NCBI GenBank assembly: GCA_947179155.2
Contig: OX359273.1
Coordinates: forward strand, 14,603,001-14,667,000
DNA from: Hedera helix
Taxonomy: Eukaryota > Streptophyta > Magnoliopsida > Apiales > Araliaceae
Length of the DNA stretch: 64,000 nt
Reading direction: 5' to 3'
How positions within the stretch are numbered: position 1 is the first letter of the stretch; every line of letters starts with the position of its first letter. This document shows, piece by piece, positions 1 through 10,653 of the stretch. Below the pieces are notes generated by a model. That model was not told the origin of the DNA, ran no database searches, and was given only the letters and a program-made list of their open reading frames with translations. A program made the position numbers and the translations under genes.

Positions 1-757
1 AGTCATAATGACATTTTGTAATAAGAACAAGTTCAACACATGTAACCGAATATTATATAAATATTATCAAGTTTTATCACATTCTCTTGTTACGTCTTTA
101 CTTTGATTAAACTTAGAATTGTTAAAACTTAACATAGTATTAATAATGATCTATTTATCTGGATGATGATCGGTAAATAACTTGTGAGTACTGTACATCC
201 GAGACAGAACTAAGCGATGTTGACTAGTCAAATCCATCGTTAAGGTTCCTCGGACCCAGGTATAACTCGTTATTACTATTCTGAATGTCGGATAAGTAGG
301 ATTATTAATATGAAGAGATATCACTATAAACAAATATGTTTCGAATGAGGGTTTTAACTATTTGGGTAATGTTCTGTACGGAAAGAGAATTTTGCACCGG
401 ACAAAGATACAACCATTTGTCACGAATAAAGATGCAAACATTTATCACGGGTGAAGATGCAAACATTCACCGCGAGATTCTCTGTTCCCAAGAGCCGTCC
501 TAATGATTTAATACCGTGGATGTTGAAACATGTAAAGTTATAGAATATCTAAATATTAAGGATAAAAAGGTTGTGTTTGAATATTAAGTCTCTTGTATCA
601 ATTATAAGGACTTGATATTAAATAATGAAAGATCTTTGGGAATTAGGATGAGAACTTTGTTTAAGAATAAAGGAAATCATCTATAAACCTATTGATTTAG
701 CATTTATAGTGAGCACCAAGTCATCTATAGTAAGTATAGTGATTTGGGGGCGTCACA
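1..757 (+). mobile_element. L1: 3' end of a Gypsy-type LTR (partial)
   Basis: The segment ends in GGGGGCGTCACA, the same terminus as the RE1 LTR, and is followed directly by unrelated sequence with no primer-binding site. It is therefore the end of a 3' LTR or of a solo LTR, with the rest lying left of the window. No coding frame of interest is present. Three tandem hairpin units lie at 399-473. The sequence to its right belongs to L2, so L1 was probably inserted into L2. The target duplication cannot be checked because the left end is missing. Confidence 0.55.
399..473 (+). repeat. Three 25-bp tandem units, each a hairpin
   Basis: Three exact 25-bp periods (399-423, 424-448, 449-473) share the loop GATRCAAMCA. 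Each loop is flanked by inverted arms: GACAAA/TTTGTC, then ATAAA/TTTAT, then GGTGAA/TTCACC. The arms differ between units but still pair. Function unknown. Confidence 0.8.
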
Positions 758-1384
758 GGGCACAATGATAAATTGATGATTATGTAATTGATGGAGTTAA
801 CGTTTTGAAGTGCAATAAGCAATTTATGGAGCATTGGATGCTAGAATAAAACTCAAGCCTCATGAAACGAATTTGGATTGAAAAAGACTTGAATTGGATT
901 GAAAATCAGCAGGAAATGATATTTAAGGAATTAAATGGATTAAATTCTCTAGAAAATTTGGCAAAAGTCCAAAATGCCTTTAACAATTTGGTTAATGACC
1001 ATTGTGTCCTAAAGGGTAAAATGACCAAAATACCTTTAACAAATTATGTAATGACCATCATGTCCCAAGTGATGAAATGTCAAAAGTGCCCCTCACTTAT
1101 TATGTAAAATGACCAAAATGCCCTTGGATTGATTTGATCATAGTTAAGCTTAGTTAACTCATATTGAGTTAACTCTCATAAAACCAAGTAAGTGAGCCTT
1201 CTTCCTCATTTGTTTTGTTGTAAAATAACCTACAAGAGAGAAAGAGAGAGAGAAACCATAGATATAGAGAGAGAAAGCTTGATTACGTGAGCCATAATGC
1301 TTGGTAGGTATTAAAGCAAGAAGAAAAGAGGAAAAGCTTCTCAAGACAAAGCTTTCTATGCAAAGAAGTTGGTCATTCAAGAAG

Positions 1385-3285
1385 GTATAAAAGTTTTCTA
1401 AGCTTGAAACTTTAAGTTATGTATGTCAAAGTATGTATTTGTGGTTAAAGATATGATTTATGTAAGAAAATATGGCTAGAATTGGAAGTTTATGGTTAAA
1501 CCTTAGTATATAAGGTTGAATACATGTATATGAAGTTTATGTGGATAAAAGATAGCATGATAATGTTAAAATGTATAGAAATTATGATTTATGGAGAATC
1601 ATGTGTTTAATCAAGCTAAAAACCATGACATGTTGGTTTATCATATGTTGGAAATTTTGATGAAAACCTAGTTTGAAAGGTTGAACATGTAAGTTGTATA
1701 CATATTTTTATGCTAGATAACTTCAAAGATGCATTAAAGGTTGAAAATTATGTTTTGTAAAGGAAGTTACAATATTAGGCTATGATTTGTATTTAAACCA
1801 AATCGTAATCTGTAAAGTGCATTAGAATGTGCATATAGAAGTTACACAGACTTACAAAGTGGTTAAATTTGTATATGATTGCCTATATGTTGCGTGGAGT
1901 CAAGAATTGAAATTGAGTTTAAGTTTTGGAATTTGAAAGGTTTGCAAAAGTTATTAAAAATGACATTAAAGGGTGATTTTTTGCAATTTTGAAGAACTAA
2001 AGGTGAAATGAAGTCAAATGATCTAGTTTTATGTAGATACACATGTTTAGGTTGATTTGGAAATCAATGGATTAAAATTTGAATGAAAAGGTAATTCGAA
2101 CGATCGAAATCGATCGTTTCGATTCAAAATGGATTTTTACGGACAAAAATTGCCTCGTGCGAAGTTTTATGGTTTTAAAAGTTTGGACATATCATATATG
2201 ACCTATTTAAACTATGTCAAGTGTTGAAACAAAGTTTTGAAGCTTATGGCCAAAAATCACATAGTTGGTAAAATTGAGCTTTAAAGTTAGAAAATTTTTC
2301 TAAGTCTGAAAACGAGTTTGAACGCCCTCCTACGGGATAGTGTATCAATGATTTTGATAAGCCAAATGAGACAAGTAAATTTTTTATAAAATAGTAGGTA
2401 GTAAGATCTAGTTCTATTCTAAATTTGGACTTAATTGGATGTGTGAGGAAGGAGTTAAAAATCAGCAAAGCAGTAGCAAAAATCACAGAGTCTGAGATTG
2501 CAGGACTACGTCGGGGCACAGTGTTTTGTATTGAACATTGCACCGGGGAGCAGTGTACTGTTCATGGCCAAGAAGACTTCGCGGCCAGCTAAGTCTAAAG
2601 CAACAGGGGCGCAGTGAACAGTGCCCAGAAAATTTTTAAAGTGTTCGAAGTGCGACGTTTTGATACAGAATAAAAAAGATAAGCTATTAAACCCTAGATA
2701 GATAAAGAATGACCAAAATAAATGGTGTTAAGGTATAATGAGATAATAAATGGCATAGTGTAACATGCCTAAAGCTAAGCCAAATCATGATGAGAGTTAT
2801 GAAAGATGTCGGTAGTGAGTTAGGATGTATTACTAACTTATATAAGGTGTAATACATTAAAAGTGAAATGATTAGAGACGAATGGTCGTATAATTATGAG
2901 ATAAGTTTGACAAGTTATATTAAGTTTATGATCTTATATTGATGTATATAGATTGTATGTTGACAGATGACGCTCAATGTAGCAAACTAATGCAAGGAAA
3001 GATAGAAAGGCCAAGCGATGCAGTACATGTTAAGTGAAATAAATATGTATCAGGCAAGTTCTTCAGACTAGATTGTACTAATTGTTCTACGTGAACTATG
3101 TGATAGTGGGAATGTGCACTCCGTGCAACTATTTGTGCTAACTGTTAAGTGAAATGTGTGACATTAAGAATAACATGATAAAGCAAAGAGGCATGATGTA
3201 TATTATAAACTGCGAGCATGTAATGTGTTATCTGATTGACTTGCTGAGCCTATATGCTCACTCTTGCCATAAACTAACATTTAAG
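1385..3285 (+). other. Candidate intron inside the L2 LTR
   Basis: The donor-like site AGAAG before GTATAA begins at 1385, just after a GA-rich leader. The acceptor-like site has a CTAAC branch-type sequence followed by ATTTAAG ending at 3285. The same arrangement occurs in RE1, RE5 and L4. This is inferred from sequence only, with no transcript evidence. Confidence 0.35.
2099..2118. repeat. 20-bp inverted repeat in L2
   Basis: AACGATCGA and TCGATCGTT form perfect 9-bp arms with a 2-nt spacer. The identical repeat lies at the same LTR position in RE5 (47458-47477), followed in both by a TTTTACGGACA motif. Confidence 0.7.
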
Positions 3286-4329
3286 GTAAAAATATAAGAA
3301 AGTTGGAGGTTCCGATGTGACTAAAGATAAAGATTGATGAAGGCATAGATTATGACGACCCCGAATCCGGGTCCCTCGAACCTCGAATTCGGTTCAACAC
3401 TAGTATTACTTTTTCCTTATTGTTCATGAATTACAACAATATTATAATTGATAAATAATCATTTATTTATAATTTTACAACATCTCTTTCTATTCCAGAA
3501 TCAAAATCTTTATACATTCCTAGTATGTCTCAATATCATACATGATACAATATTCTATTACAATCAATTTGAGTAACTAAGACTCATAATACATACCAAC
3601 CAATTCTTATACTATACAATCATTTTGCCGGTCCAATTCGGACTGATATCTACAATGGTCATGCTAAACCTTCAGTGAATGTAATATGCATTCATGTTTC
3701 TTGATCCTTATCAAGACTTCAAATACTTTTACTATCTGAAAATATTGATTTAAGCAAGAGTGAGCACGACGGCTCAACAAGTTTAACAGTTACACATAAC
3801 ACATTACATGCTTCACATAAAATCTGTAATTTATACTTACATCATGCTTTTCATGCATTTCAGTTTATGTCATACTGCTCATGCATCACATATAACATTT
3901 AGCAGTTTATGCTTCATATTTATACATATTTTACATGTAATCATACTTTATGCATATCACCATTATCATCAATGTCTTTCTATCAATAATTTAATATCAC
4001 ATCATAGCATGTTAAGGCACATAGGAGCAAGTTCTGAAAAACTTGTCTGGTTCGCTTCTACCATTTACGCTTATTTGCGTCTTTCGTTCAACCTCTTAAA
4101 TTTGATGGCTTGCTTTCTTTGCTTCCCCAACATATGCTATGAAGTGTGATGACATCCAAGATCACCTCCTTAATTAATAATGGCTTGACTCGGTAGAGAC
4201 TCACTTAAAGAACTCACTAACTCACTTTCTTTTTCTTAAACTCACCGAGTTAACTCACTCCTTATTAACTCATAATAAAAAGGCTCTCTAACAATCTTAG
4301 TAAACTCTCACCCAATTGCTAAGGCTCAT

Positions 4330-4336
4330 ATTTATA
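4330..4336 (-). promoter_or_regulatory. TATA-like box of the RE2 LTR
   Basis: TATAAAT on the minus strand lies between the TGGGCT-rich region and a GA-rich leader, as expected for an LTR core promoter. The 5' LTR copy has lost this segment. Confidence 0.45.
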
Positions 4337-4667
4337 GTAGCATAAACCTATACATATAACACTTATATGTATAGAATGGACCTCAACCATTTTCCAAAAA
4401 TACTAGCAATTAATTGGAGTGTTCCACACTTTAGCTCAAGCAAGCAAAATTAAAAAAATTTGGAATCCACACTCCACCATTTCCACCAGCCATACTCCCT
4501 AAAATTTACCCAATTTCCATTTATTTTAATTCCAAAATTTACCAATTAAATTCTTCTAGAAGCTTTGACCATTAGACCAAAATTTGGGGCTTGAAATTAA
4601 ATTCATTGGGGCCGTGAATACTCCTTTGATCCATTGAAATGTTAGGCTACTAAATTAATTTGCGCCC

Positions 4668-6260
4668 CAATTAATTAAAACATTGGGCTAGACTAATAAA
4701 ATACCCAATCATACAAAAATTTCTACAAGTCCATCACTTAATTTAATTAAATGACTTGTTTAAATAATTAAGGAACAATTTAATAATCAAATTAAATTTA
4801 ATTTACATAATCAATTTAGATTTGTCATATTCAATATTAATCGAATATTTAATTAGGGTTCCTCACAGAATAATCTTAAGTTAGTCCGTTAATAAATCCA
4901 TTAATCGGACTTCCTTTATTAAACTTAATTCAATAACTTACTCGGACAAATTATATAATCCAATCCACACTTTAATTTCCTTAAATTTAATCTACTAGAT
5001 TAATTCCTTTAGGGCTCCCAACAATTAAACTCTAAGTTGGGCTACCGTAATTAATTCATTAAGCTAAGTTTTAACAAAATTTAATTAGATCATTGGGCTA
5101 GGAAATTAAATTCCACCATTGGGCTTCTCTACATTTCTGTTGGGCTTGCTACACCATTTCATTGTGCTAGTCAATTAAATCAATATTGGGCTCTATACCA
5201 CAACTTAATAATTAAGTTAAGTCTTAATTAATTAACTTCTTAATATTGTCATTCTAGACAATCACCCTAATTTTCCCACAACTTTAACTAATAACTAATA
5301 TAATTAACCTACTTAATTATATTTCATAACTTAATATTTAAACTAATTAATTTATTAGTTTAATTGAGTATTAAATTTACTCATCCTCTTATTTGGCTAG
5401 CAAACACACTTTAGGTATATATGTTTATCAATATAACCACCGTCAATTCTCAATTAATTAAAACATTGGGCTAGACTAATAAAATACCCAATCATACAAA
5501 AATTTCTACAAGTCCATCACTTAATTTAATTAAATGACTTGTTTAAATAATTAAGGAACAATTTAATAATCAAATTAAATTTAATTTACATAATCAATTT
5601 AGATTTGTTATATTCAATATTAATCGAATATTTAATTAGGGTTCCTCACAGAATAATCTTAAGTTAGTCCGTTAATAAATCCATTAATCGGACTTCCTTT
5701 ATTAAACTTAATTCAATAACTTACTCGGACAAATTATATAATCCAATTCACACTTTAATTTCCTTAAATTTAATCTACTAGATTAATTCCTTTAGGGCTC
5801 CCAACAATTAAACTCTAAGTTGGGCTACCGTAATTAATTCATTAAGCTAAGGTTTAACAAAATTTAATTAGATCATTGGGCTAGGAAATTAAATTCCACC
5901 ATTGGGCTAGGAAATTAAATTCCACCATTGGGCTTCTCTACATTTCTGTTGGGCTTGCTACACCATTTCATTGTGCTAGTCAATTAAATCAATATTGGGC
6001 TCTATACCACAACTTAATAATTAAGTTAATTACTTAATTAATTAACTTCTTAATATTGTCATTCTAGACAATCACCCTAATTTTCCCACAACTTTAACTA
6101 ATAACTAATATAATTAACCTACTTAATTATATTTCATAACTTAATATTTAAACTAATTAATTTATTAGTTTAATTGAGTATTAAATTTACTCATCCTCTT
6201 ATTTGGCTAGCAAACACACTTTAGGTATATATGTTTATCAATATAACCACCGTCAATTCT
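4668..6260. repeat. Tandem duplication of about 0.8 kb in the RE2 3' LTR
   Basis: The segment 4668-5450 is repeated nearly exactly at 5451-6260, an offset of 783 bp at the start. The second copy is longer because it contains an extra small duplication around GGGCTAGGAAATTAAATTCC near 5880-5935. Each copy holds five or more TGGGCT boxes, so the duplication doubles them. The 5' LTR has a single shortened version. Confidence 0.9.
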
Positions 6261-6467
6261 CAATTGAATTTATTTCCTTAATAAATTCTCTACGTGCTTC
6301 ATTACAATATTCTCACATTTAATTTCTAACAAATAAATTATGTTAAAAAAAAATGTTCACCCATTTTCTACACATCTCATTTCTCCAACTCTAGGTTTTA
6401 AACCATAACCTTTAATTGATTATTCAAAATCTTATATACAAAGCTTGTAAATATTTGGGATATTACA

Positions 6468-6480
6468 TTCACCCATTCTT
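6468..6480 (-). other. RE2 polypurine tract (degenerate)
   Basis: On the minus strand the sequence AAGAATGGGTGAA directly precedes the LTR start TGTAATATCCC. This is the position of the plus-strand primer. Confidence 0.6.
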
Positions 6481-7163
6481 ATAAGAATTTCGTCCCTAAA
6501 ATTTCATCATACTCATTTCTACAAATTTTCATATGTGAGAATATCTCTTTACTCATCAAATTCTATGACCCCCCTTTTTTAGGAAGTTCATACTTCTAAC
6601 TTACAATTCCAGAACAATGGAATATCTTGCAGAAGAATAAATTGAAAATCAATATCTTACAGAAGAATAAATTGAAAATCAAAATATTCATTAAAACTTT
6701 CATAATATGCTGAGGGGTCATCAAGACCGTGAATATCCGAAAGGAATTAACTGAATTCCGAATAAATAGTATTTATCCCTGTAAATACTTATAAACAGAA
6801 TGTTTATCAATCACAAAGACTGAAAACATTCCATAGGTGTACGCTAGGTGATCATCCTATTGTACCATATGTCATGCAAAACGTCTTAGTTATTGGGCAC
6901 CAGTCAGAGCTATATGCCAACGAAAATATATCTGCTTTAGCCGACAGAATATACTTATTTCTTGTACTTGTTCACCTCAGACTTATTACCAAATTTCGCA
7001 CCAAAATAATTTTGGATTCAAAATACAACTTGAACCATTTCTGACCAAAAATGTCCTGTCAAAATAAATAACATAGACTCGCGTCATTGAACTGTTCGTA
7101 TATTACGAACTAAAAATCATTTTAGAAAAATAACTGAAATTCATTTTTAGGACTTCATGATAC

Positions 7164-7183
7164 CGCACCGTTGCAACAGTGCG
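7164..7183 (-). repeat. Hairpin shared with the RE5 interior
   Basis: On the sense (minus) strand the arms are CGCACT and GGTGCG around an 8-nt loop, with one U-G pair. RE5 has two versions at 44307-44326 and 44361-44380 with different but pairing arms. All are preceded by CTCAA and followed by GTATYA. Confidence 0.6.
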
Positions 7184-9395
7184 TTGAGGATTCCGTCTTT
7201 TCATCTTCGCACCATGGCTTTAATGGCGCGTGATGATTTTATAAATACATTTTGATATTTTTAAATCAATTTGTCTAGCCGAAACAATTAGCATAGACTC
7301 TTCTTTAAACGTTTTAAAATACTGAAAATTATTTTATGACTTCGTCATACTACATCATACCATAGTGGGCTTTAAACATCCAGCACTAGGTTACTTTGCA
7401 TTAATGACTCCATCGTTTATTATCTTTGCACTAAATGCATTAATAATTACTAAAACATGTTTTGACATTTTCAAAAGCACAGAAGTGTGAATTTAACATG
7501 ATTTTAAGAATGTCAAAGTCTAGCGTAGCTAGAAGATTTGAAATATCCTAAAACCTTAAAATACCTCAAATTTCTCCTCCGCATTCTTTTTCAGCTTAAT
7601 GATTACATATAGTATTACTCTAATCTTGCTAATTAACTCTACCTGTTCTCACTGTTCATCAAACTTACCATACATAAGGAGTTCAGAAACTTGCTACAAT
7701 CATATGAGTTGAGGAACTTATCCTAGTTAGACCAACATTGTCCATTCGCTGAGGAGTTCCACCATACGATTATGAGTCACAAACTTACCATCAGTATGAG
7801 TTTTAAGAACATGTACTTATCTTAATATTCTCTACCTATCCAATATATTATGAGAAAATAATCACCTTCTCACCATATATAAATCGAATAGCGTGACACC
7901 AGGTTCAAATTGATTATCACTATAGGAAGCTAAGTGGTTGTCAAATCAAACACAATCTCCTGCCCATACAAGAAATTGGTTAACTTGGCCACTAATCAAT
8001 ATAGGAAGTTAAACGGTCGTTAAACCAAGAACAAATATATCAGTTTCTCAACTGTTCAACACTGTAAGGAAATACATGTCATCAATGCATATCTTTCTTC
8101 TTCAATACACACTGATCGTGCAAGTTTCGCAGCAGTATCTCCCTAATTGGTTTGCTTGAAAGTAGTATGTCCTCAAGCCAATCACATTTGATGTGATAAA
8201 CATATACTTTGTAATCTTGTTCATTTATTAATAAAAGAATCAAGACATTTCTTTATTCATGATTATTTTCTTGAATTAATCAAATGGATAAACCCATAGT
8301 TTTCAAGCAATGCTTTTAGAACCATGATGAGGATCATGCTAATGAGATCTAAATTCAAGATAGCTCAAAACTAAAATTGTTCATAATCGTTGGATCACTA
8401 AAATGGGGATTAGTAGATCCGGATAGATTAGTACATACTATGCTTGCTCTTATGAAGAGGATGATTGATCTCATAATCATTTGTGTAGAGACACTAAAGC
8501 AAGTATGTAGGTGCTTATTAGAGAATAAGTTCACTGAACGTGATTCGCTCAAGCAACACCTAATGGAGTTTTACTTGTCTGTCAATAGGAGTTCCTTATG
8601 TGATAGTCGTACAAGTGATCCTTGGACTTGAGATCATCATAGTATCTTGTGTATACTAAGTTATACTTTGACATATTCCTTAAGACCTATTGGTATATCA
8701 AAGGATATGCTTGGGTATAATAAGGTACACATAGAGATAGGTGAATGATCAACAAAGGATCTACCACTTCCAGTAAAGGGTGAGAATGTCCTATGCGATT
8801 CAATAAGTAACAACTCAGAAATCCCTGGCCAGGGTTGAATGGAATTAGAAAGGAGTTTCTAATTTAGATTAACTAGAGTTGTGTATTTGTGAATTAAAAT
8901 GCATATAATCAAATAAATAAGACTTGATAGAAATTCCGTGTCTTATATTTGATTAGGACATTGTATGGTAGAAGGATTGAATTGTACGGTAACTATTTGT
9001 TGAAAGGTTCTTTTACGATCAAATGATGAAATCTATATTATCTGGAAAGTCGACTAATCGCTAAGGGGGCTTACCCTTATTGTGGAATAATTATTTATTA
9101 TGAATTAAAGAGTTATTTCGTAATAAATGAATTAGAATTATTCTAATTTATTTATTATACAACCGGTTTAATATGGAGAACCTAAATGGTCACACCGCAA
9201 AAGAGTAATATTTATTTTAGAAGTGGATGACATAATCGTAATAATAAATTAAGTATATTTAATTTATACTATGGTGATAGAATAAATTAAATAGCTTAAT
9301 ATTTATAATTTAGTATTTTAGAAATATTAATTATAAATTAATAAGAGAAGTCTTATTATTATTACTATTATTATAATTACTAGTATTATTATTTA

Positions 9396-9747
9396 GTTCC
9401 TAAATGGTTTAAGAATTAATTAATAAGTAGTAATATTATTATTAAATAATTAAGTTCCTAAATAGTTTAGGAATTATAATTATAATAATTAATTAAGTTA
9501 CTAAATGGTTTAGTAATTAATTAATAAGTAGTAATATTATTATTAAATAATTAAGTTCCTAAATAGGTTAGGAATTATAATTATAATAATTAATTGAGTT
9601 ACTAAATGGTTTAGTAATTAATTAATAAGAAGTACTCTCATTATTAAGTAATTAGATTCCTAAATGGTTTAGGAATTGTAATTAATTAATTTAGTTCCTA
9701 ATTAAATTGAGAATTAAATTAAAACCATAATCCTAAATAGTTTAGGA
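9396..9747. repeat. Array of short palindromes upstream of the RE3 TATA box
   Basis: About eight palindromes are spaced some 45-60 bp apart in AT-rich DNA. Two types alternate: TTCCTAAA-3 nt-TTTAGGAA (9455-9473, 9657-9675) and TTACTAAA-3 nt-TTTAGTAA (9498-9516, 9599-9617). The 3-nt spacer is constant. The array has more units here than in the 3' LTR (16975-17255), which explains most of the LTR length difference. Confidence 0.8.
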
Positions 9748-9761
9748 TGGTTGACTATATC

Positions 9762-9770
9762 TATAAATAA
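9762..9770 (+). promoter_or_regulatory. TATA box of the RE3 5' LTR
   Basis: TATAAATAA is followed by a GA-rich untranslated leader. The 3' LTR has TATAAATT at 17268-17275. Confidence 0.6.
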
Positions 9771-10226
9771 GAGGAGTCATATCATAGATGAAGGTTACAC
9801 ACTCTTTCATTAGATTAGAGAGAGTATTTCATAGTTCTCTACATCTAAGGAGTTAAAGAGAGAGAGAGAGAATTAGGACTAGCCACCCATGGTTTGGAGA
9901 AACCAAAAATCCACTTCTTTAATTCATAGATCTCTTGGTGGATCACCTCTAGAGACTTCACACTTGGGGAGCTAACATTGATCCGTGGAATCTAATTGGT
10001 GAATTTGAAGAAGAACGTGAAGGATTAAAGGGAGATGAACTTGTACCCGTGGAAACTTGGTTCTACAAAGGTATAAATTTTTTTTATCCTTCCTCAATTA
10101 ATAATAGTCGCATAAGAAATCTCCGGGTTATTGGTTTGTACAAAACAATTTAAAATATGATTTTCTTGCTTCCGTTGCGCTTATATAATTTGATTATATG
10201 TATGTCATATTTTTGCAACCCAACAG

Positions 10227-10240
10227 TGGCATTAAGAGCC
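10227..10240 (+). other. RE3 primer-binding site
   Basis: TGGCATTAAGAGCC lies one base after the LTR end. It resembles TGGTATCAGAGCC, the complement of the initiator tRNA-Met 3' end, with three mismatches. Confidence 0.65.
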
Positions 10241-10410
10241 AAACTTATGCGAATTATTAATTGTTTTAATTTCATATGTATATGGGTATGTATTTAGAAT
10301 AATTTATTGGGCATAATTTATTGTATAGAATCATGGGTCTTGAAAATCAATTCCAAAAATTGTGTTTTGGAACAAGAAAAAATAAATCGCGACTGCTACA
10401 GTAATCGGAA

Positions 10411-10653
10411 TGGCAATTTGGTAATTTTTGTGCGAAATGGCAATTTCGTAATTAGCTGGTGTGGTGGTATTTTGGTAAATTCCTGAAGCGATGGCATTTT
10501 TGTAAATTCTTGGCGCGGTGGTAATTCTGTAATTAAACTGCGCGGTGGCAATTCTGTAATTAAACTGATTGGTGGCATTTTTGTAAATAAAATGCGCTGT
10601 GGAATTTTCGTAAATAAAACGCACGGTGGCATTTTCGTAATTACTTGGTTCCG
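10411..10653. repeat. 27-bp tandem array in the RE3 leader, nine copies
   Basis: Units begin with TGG at 10411, 10438, 10465, 10492, 10519, 10546, 10573, 10600 and 10627, an exact 27-bp period, with a degenerate unit after 10655. The core is TGGCATTTTYGTAAWT. Because 27 is divisible by three, two overlapping minus-strand frames (10331-10624 and 10396-10698) stay open and encode nine-residue repeats. They run antisense to the element and I do not call them genes. Confidence 0.9.

Larger units (their letters stand above)
758..3350 (+). mobile_element. L2: LTR related to the RE5 LTR, left part
   Basis: This stretch parallels the RE5 3' LTR (45900-48700) in order: AAAATGCCC-type repeats near 1000-1125, a GA-rich leader near 1232-1280, a GTATAA donor-like site at 1385, the inverted repeat AACGATCGA-AA-TCGATCGTT at 2099-2118, and a GC-rich block with ACTGTTCA at 2500-2640. 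It then has CATGCCTAAAGCTAAGCC near 2765, the TTGCTGAG...CTCACTCTTGC motif at 3241-3270 and an acceptor-like site at 3285. It is interrupted at 3350 by RE2 and resumes at 33634 after the duplicated TAGAT. Its own beginning is lost at the L1 junction. No gene is present; small ORFs here have no family resemblance. Confidence 0.65.
3351..6467 (-). mobile_element. RE2 3' LTR
   Basis: The 3117-bp LTR reads on the minus strand, from TGTAATATCCC at 6467 down to the terminus at 3351. It carries many TGGGCT boxes (AGCCCA on the sense strand) in U3, a TATAAAT box at 4330-4336, the conserved LTR motif at 3754-3783 and an acceptor-like TTTTCAG ending at 3736. A duplicated segment of about 0.8 kb makes it about twice as long as the 5' copy. 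ORFs inside it, such as the 113-aa frame at 3808-4149, are duplicated in the other LTR and look non-coding. Confidence 0.85.
6468..8156 (-). mobile_element. RE2 internal region, 3' part (non-coding)
   Basis: No frame of note is present. Several short stretches match the RE5 interior on the reverse strand: a CAGTC-TTTGT-GATTG hairpin (6808-6822), the CTCAACG...GGTATCATGAAG hairpin (7164-7183), and part of an about 80-bp repeat family with TAGCTTCCTAT (about 7910-8050). It is interrupted at 8156 by RE3 (duplication TTGCT at 8152-8156). Confidence 0.7.
8157..10225 (+). mobile_element. RE3 5' LTR
   Basis: The 2069-bp LTR runs from TGAAAGTAGTATGTCC to ...TTTTTGCAACCCAACA. It contains a palindrome array (9396-9747) just upstream of a TATAAATAA box (9762-9770), a GA-rich leader with GAGAGAGAGAG near 9855-9870, and a donor-like site CTACAAAG before GTATAAAT at 10071. 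The 84-aa frame at 8377-8631 recurs in the other LTR; I see no family for it and do not call it a gene. Confidence 0.85.

Noticed and set aside
862..1107. 81-aa frame as a possible host gene
   Set aside because: It lies within L2, matches the repeated AAAATGCCC region of the LTR, and has no domain.
3808..4149. 113-aa frame in both RE2 LTRs (also 18721-19062)
   Set aside because: It overlaps the conserved LTR region, has low-complexity His/Tyr-rich content, and runs antisense to the element.
8377..8631. 84-aa frame in both RE3 LTRs (also 15949-16203)
   Set aside because: It is repeated because LTRs are duplicates; no family resemblance, and a similar-length frame is open on the opposite strand.
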